64,000 nt of DNA from contig JAYKYS010000004.1 of assembly GCA_036924285.1 (NCBI GenBank), positions 25,390,001 to 25,454,000 on the forward strand. Direction: 5' to 3'. The translations under genes and the position numbers were made by a program. Shown here one piece after another: positions 24,402 to 36,424 of this stretch (its first letter is position 1; each line of letters begins with the position of its first letter). The notes beneath the pieces were generated by a model that ran no database searches, was not told where the DNA came from, and was given only the letters and a program-made list of their open reading frames with translations. The stretch comes from Asterella californica. Taxonomy: Eukaryota; Streptophyta; Marchantiopsida; Marchantiales; Aytoniaceae.

Positions 24402-26754
24402 TCAGTGTCCAAAAATTCTTTTCCTCAACTCATCTTTCCATATTGCTGTACGACGTATCAGAACTCGATTCATAACTGGTCGACGACGAACACTAGAGTC
24501 ATTTTGTCGACGTGGATACACGGCCACTACCTCCTTGCAGATATTCTCATTCCAATCGAGAGCGGCACATGCTAGTCGAGCCTCATGAGAACGCTCCCAA
24601 TGGATCCTCTTCGTTGCGAACTTGTTGATGACGGAGTGAAATGTCTCACTCATGTAATTCTCTCGCGCATGAGTGTAGAATCGCATCTTTGCTGGTGTTA
24701 TATGTTTAGCCAAAAAAGCTTGCACTGCACGATGCGTGGTCCCGTTGTGTGGATACCTTGCATCTTCTCCTAATGCATATGATGAACATTCACGATCACC
24801 GGGAAGTAATCTGCAATCCGAATGATCATCCGTCCAATGCGAGGCCGTAGTCAAGATGTCTAAAACCATTAGACCAAGACCGGTATCTCTCCTGAGAATA
24901 TGAAGGACAATAAGATGTAAGAAAATTATGCAAAATATTATTCAAATGCAGAGGAACAACACTAAAATACAAAATATGGAGCCATTTGGTGTAAAAAAAA
25001 TTTACCGTTCACTACAACTACGCGCGCATGTATATATCCAAGACTTGAGTTTGTATGCAATGTCGTGTGCTGCAAGCTCAGGGTACTTGAAACCGCGAGT
25101 GCGCTCAACTTCCCAATACTCTTCGGCTGGAAGTGCGAGATGCTCTGCAACCCTGTTCACAAGCAGTGTCTTCGATCCTGATATCATGAGACCAGCCGTT
25201 CGACAAAAAAACCTTTAGTTGAGCGACCGAAAATACTGCAAGCTCCCTTCGGCTCCGAGCATCTTCGATCACACGATCACTATTCGACATCCGCACATCT
25301 TGTAACTCCTCCTTGAACTTGGTCACAATACCTTTGCATTTGTGCCACAGATCCTTTTGGTTGCATATCCCATGCCTACAACACAATGAAAAATATGTGA
25401 GTATGAGAGCAGTTAAAAAATATATTATATCTAATAAATGATAAATGGTAAAATAAATAATTAAAAAGTTGAATATTCTAATATTCTAAACTTTTCTAAA
25501 CCTTTAAAAAATATTTAAACATTACCTATCAATAATCGTATCGACAGCATGATTATCATCATGGATAATCTCACTGATGTGTATGCCTTTCTCGATCAAC
25601 TGCTGAATACCTTTTTCGACAGCTGCTGTCTCAATCCTCCAAGAGCTCTCAACCTCCACCCGAGTCATTGTAATCATTTCAACAACATGATTGTTGGCAG
25701 CATTGATGAATGGAACCGTTCCATGGTATCCATTACGTGACGAGTCCCATCTACAATCAACGTATAATACTAATGGTTCTACACACCACAAAGAAGATTT
25801 TATTCATTATCACATTATAAGCATAGAATAATAAATATATCATTTCTAACAATCAAAAGACAACAAAGTTTGAAAAGTGATAAAACATGTACCGGTAGAA
25901 GACAACAATGTCGAGTGCAATGTCATCTTGGTGTCCTCCCATAATGACAAAACTGCACTGCACCATCCAACAGCTCGTCCAACTCCGCTTTGGAAGTCAT
26001 ACCAATGTGTCTCAGTGGGGACATGTAGTCTCATGGCATCCAACATGCTCGCAACTGAAGTGTAACTAAGACCTGCGCACAATGCGGCGTGGTACATCTG
26101 AGCAATCACATGCGGTGATCCACGATCAATCTCCATCTCTCCTGTCACAAAGATTGTTGTGTGACCCACATCGCATCCAAACTTCAACTGCCAACACTGT
26201 TGCAACTTGGTGATCACAGGAGTTCTGCAATACAACACACATCCCACACGAGGACACTTCACACGGAAGACCTCGCAGAACTCTACTATCTTCTCTCGAC
26301 CCCAAAGTCCATATTCGGTCGGCTGTCGTGTACGTGGTTCATCATCGGTCTCCAAAATCTGCTCCTCCTCCAAGTCATCATGCGGTGCTTCTCTAACGCT
26401 ACTCGATGCACTCGCAACGATCATATGCTCTTGTTGGCTATCTGGGACCAACTGACTACCATCGAGAATCATTGACGAGTCCAGCTCAACTCTCAACTCG
26501 TAAGGATCATCCACATGCATCGCGATATGCTCTACACGATCCCTCTCCAATGCCTCTATGCGATTTGCTGCACCATCCATCAACCACCTGAACACCTGAG
26601 CGTGTGTAACTCCGAGTCCCAAAGCGTGTCGTAACCGCTCATACATGTCTAACAAATCCTCTGGAATGCGGATAACTTGTGAACCACTAGGACGCCTTCT
26701 CCTATGATAATTGACATTATCAGAAGAAAATTGTCCCCATCGTCGCTCCGCCAT
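24402..26754 (-). pseudogene. Transposon gene B: Kolobok-like DDE transposase, one frameshift (copy 1)
   Basis: Four exons: 26,754-25,893, 25,778-25,526, 25,375-25,006 and 24,891-24,402, all with GT-AG introns; about 657 residues without the lesion. Residues ~25-65 look like a ribbon-helix-helix motif (VIRIPEDLLDMYERL). An acidic linker follows, then a Cys/His zinc-like region (VKCPRVGC ... GCDVGH). Exon 2 holds the first catalytic Asp (LYVDCRWDSSRNGYHGTV) and the second (IIHDDNHAVDTI). Exon 3 has KDLWHKCKGIV and a SAP-like segment. Exon 4 has the Glu (SETFHSVINKFATKR) and ALDWNEN. An extra base in an A-run at 25,205-25,211 shifts the frame inside the SAP-like segment; copy 2 lacks it, so it is a lesion or a sequencing error. 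Exons 2 and 4 have the same length as in copy 2. Confidence 0.85.
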
Positions 26755-27921
26755 GACTGAAATATCTCAAATCTATGTCATCAGCCAAACGTGTTAGGAA
26801 AATAATTGATACATTCATCAAACATACTTCGTTATGATCATGTTATACAAATTATTCAATAAGAATTATTACAAATAATTTATCTAAACTTTCATAAATA
26901 AGAAATGAGTGAAAACTAAGTAGATAAAACAAAAAGCATTCTACCTCATGAGTTATGATAGATATTCAGAAACAAGAGTCATTATAAACAACTTAGATAA
27001 AAAGAATATTCAGAAATATTAGATGAAAACCCTACTAGAGCTTCAACCAGTGAACTGCAAGTGAGAAGACAAATTAGTTCTCAAACTATCTACTAAACAA
27101 AAATAATAATTGAAAAACATGGAGAGAAGGTGGACAATACCTCGTTGTCAAAAGTCCACCTTCCAAAACGATCAGAGAAATTAGAAAACAATAAGTTTAT
27201 AAAAGGGTATGAAACACAATACCCTAAACTGCAATGTAACATTCAATATTCTAAGAGAAATAACCAACACTATTCAAAAAGATTGAAATAATAAAATGAT
27301 CAGGAAAGAAAATACATGGCACTTGATCTGAAAACTGATCAGGTAGGATGAAGCTTCAAAAAAATAATGAAAACATCAAGTTAGTGACTGATCTTCATTT
27401 ACAGAAAATAAAATTACAAAAAGCAGATGGTTTGAGAACTCACGTATGTAAGAAGACATTGCAAGCCTGAACAGAAGGAGATGCCTTCGAATGTAGAAAA
27501 GTGATGAGTGTGCTGGAGGGTTATGTAATTAGTCACCGGCCTTTCAGTGTGCAACTCTGTTCATTGATTGTCTGAGTGTGCTCTATGCGGATAGTCGTGA
27601 GATTTAGGGTGAAAACAGAAACTCTTTTCGGAGCTGCCCTGTATATTCGGGCAGGTGCCCAGAAAAGAATCAAATTCAAATTTGAAAAAATTCCGTGCCC
27701 GCGCAGTGAGTGCGGAAGCCAGGATACAGGAATTTTCATGTTGAAAATTCTCTCTCGTTATTCACTCAAATCACGAAATTCTTTTCCAGGTTTGTTCGGC
27801 TTCGCGAGATCTTTCTATCGGTATACAGAACGTCTCATTTCGTGTACAAATATGTACAGTATCAGTGTACGAAGATTGATCTGGATTACCTGGTCCGCTG
27901 TCTCCGTTTAGTTCAAATGAC
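26755..27921. other. Gene B upstream and subterminal region, copy 1
   Basis: No coding exon was recognised between the gene B start codon and the right transposon end. It has AT-rich leader-like sequence. Near 27,640-27,700 there are inverted GGGCA/TGCCC motifs beside AATTCAAATTTGAA, similar to the subterminal part of copy 2 (49,605-49,710). The gene B promoter should lie here, but no convincing TATA box was chosen. Confidence 0.45.
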
Positions 27922-27966
27922 GGGTCTGGGTAACCCAGACCCCAGATAGTCCTAGTCGGGGTTTAA
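27922..27966. repeat. Copy 1, gene-B end: palindrome, terminal inverted repeat and TTAA
   Basis: An exact odd-length palindrome at 27,922-27,942 (GGGTCTGGGT-A-ACCCAGACCC) overlaps the inner part of the terminal repeat. The repeat ends ATAGTCCTAGTCGGGGT and is followed by TTAA at 27,963-27,966. The palindrome type differs from that at the gene-A end but matches the gene-B end of copy 2. Confidence 0.9.
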
Positions 27967-30352
27967 TGTACATTCTCAAGTACTTGTTTAGGTTTTAGAG
28001 TACTTTTAAGCATTAATTTGTTCTAAACAGTTGTGACTTCTAGCCATCGTTTAGGGCATCACTTGTCTCTTATGCAGGATTTTACCAAACTGTAAACTTA
28101 ACGTATTCACCTAGAGCAAGCTTGACAGTCATTGATCTAACTATCAAATATCCTGTAAAATATCAAAGCAGAGCTAAACATTTTGTTGTGCTCACAGTAA
28201 AAGCATAATATTTTTGCGACAGATTGCCAAATTCCGCTAATGTTTGTGTTTGTTCATGATCAGGTTCCGACATCAATTTCTTTGAAAGTAAGTCAGGTAT
28301 TAAAAGTAATCTAATTTCTTTTCATTATTTCATATCATTTGTAGTCAAATTTCTTGTTTTCTTACACAAACTTACTGATGAGTAATCATATATGTGGATT
28401 TTTTCATGTTCATCACCATGTCACTTCTACTCTTATTGATTGTTGGTTTGCAAGTGATATCTTTGTTAAGCTTTGTTAGGTAGGCTATATCATATATGAA
28501 TACTCAAAGAATGATATGAATGTTTTGGTTAAACAACATCGAGAGATTGGTGAATTTGATGCTTAACTAGCACTAACGTATTAGTGTGGAGATAAAAAGT
28601 ATCAGCAAGTGTATAATGCACAATGAAGAGAGAGTGAAGAAATTTGCTGATCACTTCCACACAAGGTTTGTTGAGCTTGATCACACTCCTCTTAACAATG
28701 TATTGCTTGATCACACCTTTGACTGACTATTGCTTGAGAAATGATTCACTTTGTGATGTTAGTTATATGTCGGACTGCACACATAAAGTTTCCGAGCATG
28801 TATAGTCTGAAGTGTCTTTAATATTATATATATTCTTAATGATATATGTATTTAGTCACCGTTGAAAGTAGTGAAATGATGAACAACAAGACAAAGACTG
28901 GTTTTACAGTCGATAACCAATCAAAGGTGTGATCAAGTTCGATAAGAGCGGTAGGGTCAAGCTCAAGAAAACTATTGAGGGTGTGATCAAGCAAATCTCT
29001 GGAAGATAGTGCTTAGGAAGATACATTATGCATTGTCACTAACAAAAAGTTTTGAATATTGTGTCAAATAAAGAGACATGTCAATAATAAGTCAAATCTG
29101 ATCGGATCAAATAAGAAATTATAAAAGAGTTCTGGTCCAGTCTGACATTCATTATAGAGGTTTGATCAAGTAAATCTCTACCATAGCTCTAGATGTCCTC
29201 CTGATCTTATATCAGACGAGATGTGCTTGGCCCTGGTACTTGTACACTTCATCGGAAAGTGTACTAGTAAGATAACTCCACACACTAGTAGGAAAAGTTC
29301 AGATTCAACCAAGTAAAAGTGTCATACACAACCTAATCTCAACGCTTGGAAGGCTAACATGCGTGGATACATATTATGGATGATGTTTGGGCGTGGTGAA
29401 CTAGCAAGTACACATACTATAAGATTGAAGAGCTCGCCGGATCCACCAGGTTCATGTAGAAAGATATAGATGTTCTTGGTATATGATATGTTCACATATC
29501 ATATACCAAGAAATGTCTCCACTCCTATAGACATTACTGATTGAGTTGCCATGAAATCGTGACATAAACCAAAACCTTTTGCTCCAAGAAGTTCAGTATA
29601 AGATCGGCTACCATATTATACAAAACAACTAGATCTAGATATGATTTCTCCTTTACGGTTGTGTTTTCTTTCCAACAAATTTTTTTGATGTTTTCACCAG
29701 TGGCTTCCACACGAACTCTTGTAGAGTCTTTTTTTCTAGTACACTTACCTTCCTTTTGTCAATACTACTCTTCTGAACACTTGTCTATATTATTAACTAC
29801 TCGTCGAGATTACAAAAGCTTCATTTTTAGTCTTTTGATCTTTACACTCTAGGTTTTTTAGCAGCCACGAAGTCTTACTCACCATGTGTGGTTTAGACAC
29901 TAATCTGCTGTAAGTTATACTTATATAAATTTTTCAAATGAATCATTGCTTTTATATAGAAACAAAAAGTAAAAAGTAGTTCAGCAAATATCACCAAGTA
30001 GTTTAAGTAAATGAGTATATACATTAAGTCTATGCGAAGCTTGCAAAATCGGTAACTACCATGGAATGATGGATATGTTGTGTTGAAAGAGAAAAAGGAG
30101 CATTTAATGAAGTCGTTAGTAAAGACAATAAAGAATTATCTCATTGTTTCTTAGTTATGTCTCTCGATAGAATTTAAGAATCATCTCATAAATAAGTTTT
30201 ATATTTGAAATTTAATAAATTTAACAGCAAGAAATAAAAGTTAACGATTGATTGTTATTTCTTGTCTAGTATTTTGACATGAGCTATTAGGACATGCTAA
30301 ACCTAAGCATTCAGATGAGATCAATTTTAAAAAAACTAGAGTTATGTTGTTT
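27967..30352. other. Intergenic region with fold-back repeats
   Basis: No gene recognised. An exact 17-bp inverted pair, CTTGATCACACCTTTGA near 28,706 and its complement near 28,921, sits inside longer imperfect arms (about 28,600-28,740 and 28,915-29,040), suggesting a small fold-back element. A near-perfect 40-bp palindrome lies at 29,473-29,512. The copia target site (AACCA) follows at 30,353. Confidence 0.5.
29473..29512. repeat. 40-bp near-perfect palindrome, 19-bp arms
   Basis: TTCTTGGTATATGATATGT and its exact reverse complement are separated by only 2 nt (TC). Such a structure could extrude as a cruciform or fold into a tight hairpin RNA. Confidence 0.85.
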
Positions 30353-30357
30353 AACCA

Positions 30358-30615
30358 TGATAGAATACTGTGTGAAATAGTAACTATCCTAAACTGGATA
30401 TTGTGAAGATGCACAAGGGGAAGACACCCCTCGACCCTTTAATGATTCTCTTTGTATATCAAGAGGACTCACTTGGTCCTCTCATCATTATTCATTTATC
30501 AGACTTTGTCTTTGGCTTGGAGTATTCAGCTCTCTCTCTCTCGCTTCCTCTATCACACATTTTTTGGATGCCTTCTAGCTGAGAGTCTTAGAGTAAACTA
30601 CCTTAGTTTCCTACA
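30358..30615 (+). repeat. Copia 5' LTR
   Basis: Starts TG and ends CA. A TATA-like TGTATATCAAG lies near 30,450 and a CTCTCTCTCTCTCGC tract near 30,530. It matches the 3' LTR at 46,994-47,249 with scattered substitutions and is followed directly by the primer-binding site at 30,616-30,630. Confidence 0.95.
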
Positions 30616-30798
30616 TGGTATCAGAGCCCGTGTTGTTAGATGATCTATTAAGATAACATAAGTTCTCTCTAAGTCTTAGACCTTAAAAACCAGAGCGATC
30701 AAGGGACGCCTTGATCATTGCACGGAGGACGCTCCTCGCACAAATCAGCGTAGTGCAAAAAAAGACTAGTTTAGTTCTAGTGATCAAGACTGCGCAGA

Positions 30799-32143
30799 AT
30801 GACTGCACCATTCAACACGAAAAGATGGGCGGTATTCGATGGCACTTTTTTCATCTTTTGGAAGCATAAAATAACTCTCCGGCTCGATTCGGAAGAGGTA
30901 CTCGGCGTGGTGGATGACACAATCTCACGACCTGGAGCGACAAGTCCCGACGAAACAGCGACACCAGCTACCGGACCGGGCAGCATTGCAGAATGAGACA
31001 AGAAGAACAAGAACGCCTTAACTGCAATCAACGAGTGTTGTGCAAACTCAGTCGCTGGTCACATACTCGCTTGCACAACAGCAAATGACGCATGGACAAC
31101 TCTGACCGCAAACTTTGCTGGTCACGATCATGTCACGCGCATGCACCTAAGAGAAAAGTTCAAGCTTCTCAGAATGAAGTCAAACGACTCAGTGATGACA
31201 CACATCAACAACTTTAAGACCCTCGTGCAGCAACTCGCATCTGCTGATGTTATAGTAGACACACATGAGCAAATCCTCACACTAATGGACAACATGCCAC
31301 CAAACTATCAAACTTTTCTGCATGCAATGCGCACGAACTCGAATCTTTCTCTACAAGATCTGATCTTCTTCTTAATCGAGGAGGAGCTCATGTCTCAGAA
31401 GATGTCCGTCGAACCTTCCACTACCTTGTTCGTTGGACACCGACAGCAAAGACGAGGACGAAGTAGCAACCAAGGCGGTTGGAGTCAATCTCGTCGTCGG
31501 TTTCAAATTGGTAGCGTCAAATGTTTCGATTGCGGCTGAACCGGACATTTTTTTAATGAGTGTCCCAACCGAACAAGCAACAATAATCAGCAGCAGCACA
31601 GCGGTAATAGACAACAAGGCCGAGAACAAAATCAAAGAAACTGTCCTAAATCGCACAATAATAACAAACAAAACAATGCACGCAGGGTCCTCATGACAAT
31701 TAAATCCACTGGCCTAAGCGCATTATCGCAGATGGAGAACATGTGGTATGTGGATACTGATGCAACACATCACATGGTCCATGATCGACGTCAATTCATC
31801 ACATACACACCATACTCAGAAGAATGTAGTCAGAATGATAAAATTTTATTGAGAGACAACACCACTGTGTACATCGAAGGCACTGGGACTGTTGAAAATC
31901 AAGGTGCTGAATGGTGAAAAAGTACTGATCCGCGAAGTTCTGCATGTGCTCGCACTGCACAAGAACCTCTTCTCGGTATGTCAATTTGACTCCAAGGGAG
32001 GTTGATGCTTAATTGGAAATGGCATTTGCTATCTTGAAGATAAATACTCTCGAAGTTTATGCTCCTGTCCATTATCAAACGATCTGTATTTGCTTAGAAA
32101 TTCCGTATTAGTAACTGAGCAGATAACATTTTTACACATCGTC
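30799..32143 (+). pseudogene. Copia gag and protease, broken
   Basis: The gag starts MTAPFNTKRWAVFDGT near 30,799. After a frame change it continues with the typical capsid segment (REKFKLLRMKSNDSVMTHIN). The zinc knuckle reads CFDCG-stop-TGHFFNEC, a CX2CX4HX4C motif interrupted by TGA at 31,537-31,539. The protease motif is WYVDTDATHHM where copia elements usually have a D-S-G-A-T core, so the catalytic Gly is changed. Coding can be traced to about 32,100 (NDLYLLRNSV), shortly before the nested gypsy element. The conserved His-His half of the integrase zinc domain is not seen on either side of the insertions, so a small older deletion is likely. Confidence 0.8.
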
Positions 32144-32149
32144 ACGCGT

Positions 32150-34010
32150 TGTCGTAGTGCGTGGCGTTCAAGATGATGAAACGGAGCTTCAGAAGACACT
32201 CAACCAGCATTTGTTCAGGAAGCTGCGGCCTAGCTTATCAAGCTAGGCAGGAGCTAAGCTAGGGCTATGCTTGGCAAGCTGCCCCCTAGCTTGGGTTGAA
32301 ATATCACCTTGAATGAGGGCGAAAGTTTCCAGAATGCAGAGCACGACGAGGAGAGCGACCTCATGCTTCCAGTTTTGATAGAAAGTGTTTTAAGCAATAG
32401 TTAGTATGGGTTTTAGACTAAGAAATATACGAAAAAGAGAAATCCGTCGATTCTGGCTCGTGACTCGAACTCTGAATCTGATAATGTGAGTGTGTAGGTG
32501 TTCACAAGTACTATAGTTTTGACTCCTTGTTCATTAAAAATGGAGTTGTATAGAGAAGTTAGCACAAGAAAAGCTAGTAAAGACTTTACAAGAAAATTTC
32601 CTCAGGAAACATATGTACAGAAAATTTAAGCTTCTTGAACGGAACCAAAGGCCATCCCAGTGATAGGGCGCCTGCCTAGGAGGAAAGTGGTCTCATGATC
32701 AATTCCTCTTGGCCTCTGGTTCCTATTCCGGCATGTTGACCTCCTGGAAGGGAGTCTATGTTTGATATGCAGCCACGTCCTGCATATCTAGGGGCGGGAG
32801 ATCGGTATCTCTCTTAATCGTGGGCTTCCTGGCCTAAGTCTCCGCATGCCATCCTGAATATACTATGGGAGATATCTGCTGCGCATATGGGGGGCTGTAA
32901 GCCTTGTGGGGCAGCCTCATAAGTGTTGGGGCTTCGGTCTACATTGGATGGCTTGTAGTATATTCAGGGTGGCATCAAGAGCACGGGAAACTTTTACGTA
33001 AGGACAACAGGGGGCAGCTTAGCTAGGGCCCTGCTTCTGATAAGTGACTGCGCTTATAAGGACAGCAGGGGGCAGCTTAAGCTCAGGTCTTAACTTTTAG
33101 GTTTAATACCTGCAGCGGCTTGGGGATCGGGGACACTTTTCAAGGGATTTTTTCACAGAGAGCTGAAGCGGAAGGAAGAGGATTAGAGATTTAGGATCGG
33201 GGACGTGCAGGAGAAGCTTGGAGGCTGGGAGAGATCAATTTTTCTGACAGAACTGAGGCGGACAAGTGTTTGGGAGCGAGAACTTTATCTATTATACAAT
33301 TTGGAGGTAGAACTACCTTCTGAACGGACAAGAGGCTGTTTTATTGAGGGAGATCGTTTGATAATCTGCAGAGGACTTTTGATCGATGCTGGGTTAAATT
33401 CCTGATAGTTTCAGTTGGGAGATTGACGCAGAGGGAGGATTAAGAGTTGGAAGAGCTTGAATTTACCTACTAGGCTGTTTGAGGTGAATCTGGTGAGCTA
33501 GGAGCATCTATCTGAGCGGAGGAGAAGACAGGGACTGAGAAGATCGGGTTTCCTGAGAAATTTTGGTGCTGAAGTTGTTGCAGGAAGGGATACAAGCGTT
33601 GGGGTTTCAGAACTTCATCGGTTGTAGGGTTTGGAGACTAATCTGCTGGAGAGAAGATTAATTGAGTGGGAATTGACTGTTTGGCATCTGCTATGATCAA
33701 CGTAAGGAGTTGAGTAGAGATAGGTTGTAAATTGATATATGTGGAGGACTATTGAGTGTGTTTGGAAGAGAAATAAAACATCGTGAGTTCAGGTTTCTCT
33801 TATCTGTTGTGTTTGAAGGTGGATCTGTCTCTTGAGACTTGATCAGAAAAATAGCAAATGACCTATAGTCGGAGAGTAGTCTATGTGAGTGACTCCAGCT
33901 GTTGTGTACTACTAGCCTTGGCTCTTGTCTTGGTATTCGATTTCTACTCCTACCTCGCGATTTATCACAGCCAGAAGGCTCGTCCTTCATGAGAAGGACT
34001 CTCCTCGACA
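32150..34010 (+). repeat. Gypsy 5' LTR, with internal deletion
   Basis: 1,861 bp. It aligns with the 3' LTR except for about 145 bp missing near 32,995, where the 3' LTR has additional sequence (40,284-40,430). It contains AGCTTATCAAGCT-type repeats and two GGGGGCAGCTTA subrepeats near 33,010 and 33,070. The segment after it, starting TAAATCTGGTGCTTCC, should hold the primer-binding site, but the tRNA was not identified. Confidence 0.9.
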
Positions 34011-34094
34011 TAAATCTGGTGCTTCCACTGAGAGTCATCTTGGGGTGATTAATCGCTGAGGTTGCTAAGGTTGAGATTTGCATACGAGGAAGAG

Positions 34095-35200
34095 ATGGAT
34101 CGCAAGAGCGGGAGTGGTGCTACTGTCTCTACGGCTGGAGCATCGACATCTACTGCTGCACCTTTGGTTACACCAACGTCTTCAGCAGCAACTGCAGCAT
34201 CAGGCCTGGATACTGCTGAGATACTGAAGACGCTTGCGGCTTTGGTTCAGCAACATCCGATTATCGGAGGGGGTGAATTGAAATCCACAAAAACTTTGCA
34301 GGCGATTGTGAATAGATGTGGAAGATTTGAAGACATAGATATTTCCAAATATCTTCGTGAGTACAGAGGAGAGATGGAGCTTGTGAGGGTGACCGATGCG
34401 GAGATGATTGATAGTTTTGAGTTGGTTGTGATTCATGAGTTGAGAGATCAAGTGAGAGATGCACAGAGGAGAAATCTTTTTGGGTAAGTTTTGAGAGAGC
34501 TCTCTGAGAGGAATTCCTTGAGGAGGATTCTGAGAGAGTTACTAGGAGAACTTTTTTGGATTGGATTGAGCAACAACCTGGTCATAGGATGGGGTTGAAT
34601 GAGTTGCTAAGAGAGTTCGATCAAAGATACCGACAGCTTTTGACGCTCGAACGGATAACCTTGGATGCTAGAAGGACAGAGCTCTTCTTGCAAGCCACCG
34701 ATGAGACTACAGCAGATCGATTATGCTTCATGTTAGCAGATCGATTAGCTGAAGGAGGTGTTACTATGGATTGGGGGAGAGTGGAAGATGCTGTGGCCGT
34801 TCTAACAAGACAGAGGCGAGGGAGAGTGGCTGCTCTACGAGATGGTGTGGTTCGCTACCAGAATGGTAGACTGCATCTTGTTTCTACTGGTGAGCCATTG
34901 AACACGCAGTTTGGGCGAGGGGGTATGAGGAGTTTATCAGGTCGCTACAGCTGCAACAGTAACTACGGTAACAATACCACCGATGAATCCTGATGTGTAT
35001 GCTAGACATATTGAAGTCTCTTCTAGCCTTACTTTGCTGGATAGGTCTCTTGAGAGGAGCAGTACTGAAGTTCCTTCTGAGATGTTGAAAAGAGGAGCAG
35101 AAACTATTCGTAGAGTCACAGGGTGGAAAGATCCTGTAGATACAACATCCATTAAAGCTTTCTTGGACGTAGATAAGCATGTCCACTGACAGGATGCTTC
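34095..35200 (+). pseudogene. Gypsy gag, broken by frame changes
   Basis: Starts MDRKSGSGATVSTAG at 34,095, a Ser/Thr/Ala-rich N-terminus. The first frame stops at 34,487 after the helical segment DISKYLREYRGEMELVRVTD. The next frame (from about 34,488) carries a capsid-like region (NELLREFDQRYRQLLTLERI and later DRLCFMLADRLAEGG). A third frame from 34,983 (MNPDVYARHIEVSS) leads into the protease frame. No zinc knuckle was seen. The three frames together look like one ancestral gag of usual length. Confidence 0.7.
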
Positions 35201-35201
35201 T

Positions 35202-36275
35202 GTGGAGGAAAAGAGACGACGAGATGCCTCTGAGCTTGAAACTAGAACTCCAGAGGACACTAGAGAGGGACAAGGACGGAGAGTCACTAGACGAGCAGCT
35301 CCTCCAGAGGATGTCTCGTCTACCTCCCAGACTCCGTCACCTACACCAGGTCCAATGGAGGACGTACAGAGACATCAGCAGGAACCAACAACTGCTGGCA
35401 GACGATTCAGTGCTCAAGAAAAGGAAAAAGGGCCGGCTTACAAGCTGACTGCAGATATTGAGACATCCACTGATCTCACAAGCATTCTGGAGCAAAGGAT
35501 ATTAGATGCACGGGTTAAGTTTTCACTTCGGGAAGTTCTTGGCATCGCAAAGAAAGAGTTTCATAAGCTGATTATCGATGTCATCAAACGAAAGAGGCAA
35601 GTCATATCTGAGCAGGTAGAGAGCCAAATGATAGGTGTGATAGGAGCTTCTGTAAATGATGTGGAGTATGGGAAGGTGCATTTTCAAGAGACTGGTGACA
35701 AGAGATATCAGCAGGAGGCGTTAGTTGCTGGAACTAGCACTATTGAAGCTGATGATGATGAAGCTGATGAAGAGAGTCCAACTGTTGACAGTGACTTCAA
35801 GAAGAGACATTGGGCTCGTGCTACAACTGCCACACGGGTACGTCTTGGGAGTTTGCCCGAACCTATTGCCGCTTTAGTTGACCACGGATCCAAAATCAAT
35901 ATCATGTCGCGAGAGATATATGAGAGAGGACTGTGGCCTATTGAGCTGAATCATGGATGGGTGCTGCGTGCTGCTAACAACCAGAAGGGCGAGTTGTACG
36001 GAGCTTGTCCTAACGTGAGAGTGAGGATAGGTGATGTAGAAGTAGATCAGCATTTTTTTGTGCAGTCTTCTGCTTCGTATCCAGTCATTCTTGGTCAACC
36101 TTATATCACTACAGTGCGCATGGAGACCAAAGTGATGGACGATGGATCACACTTTGCTAGGATCCGTAGTCTTGATGATAGACGTTCTGTTCAATTTCTG
36201 ACTATTCGGACAAACCACGAGCGAAACATGCATACCTTGAGGAACTCTCTTATTTGTAGAAGTAAGGGCTTTTAG
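35202..36275 (+). pseudogene. Gypsy gag C-terminus and aspartic protease with DHG triad
   Basis: A 357-codon open stretch. Residues ~1-100 are a charged linker, followed by a conserved helical block (ADIETSTDLTSILEQRILDA) also present in the 1-kb copy. The protease-like fold has AALVDHGSKINIMSREIYER around the expected active site and ASYPVILGQPYITTV toward the flap and C-terminal side. The Asp is present, but the second position is His instead of Ser/Thr. Because two diverged copies share DHG, it is a family trait rather than a mutation. The frame ends in stops before the RT. Confidence 0.75.
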
Positions 36276-36424
36276 AACCCACTCTTGTAGAGCGGGAGGA
36301 CAGGAGTGAAGGATCAAGGACTACTATGATCCCGCTTGAGCAGCCCAAGGGGTCATAGGAGACTGATGAAGAGGCTGCTCGAGGTTCTGAGAATGTATAT
36401 AGAGTACCAAGTTGGAGATCAGGT

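Larger units (their letters stand above)
22045..27962. mobile_element. Two-gene TTAA-flanked DNA transposon (Kolobok-like), copy 1
   Basis: A 5,918-bp element lies exactly between TTAA at 22,041-22,044 and TTAA at 27,963-27,966. Its ends are inverted repeats: ATCCCGACTAGGACTAT at the left and, reverse-complemented, ACCCCGACTAGGACTAT at the right, followed by GTCTGG in both. Inside are gene A (plus, 22,677-23,075), a tRNA-like structure, and convergent gene B (minus, 26,754-24,402), a DDE-type transposase. TTAA targets are known for piggyBac and Kolobok elements; the transposase motifs fit the latter as I remember them and do not resemble piggyBac. A diverged copy with the same gene order lies inverted at 49,327-55,916. 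Confidence 0.9.

Noticed and set aside
22045..27962. piggyBac assignment from the TTAA target
   Set aside because: The terminal repeats do not start CCC directly at the TTAA as in piggyBac, and the transposase shows the FHS..NKF/LD.NEN layout and intron-rich structure rather than piggyBac motifs.
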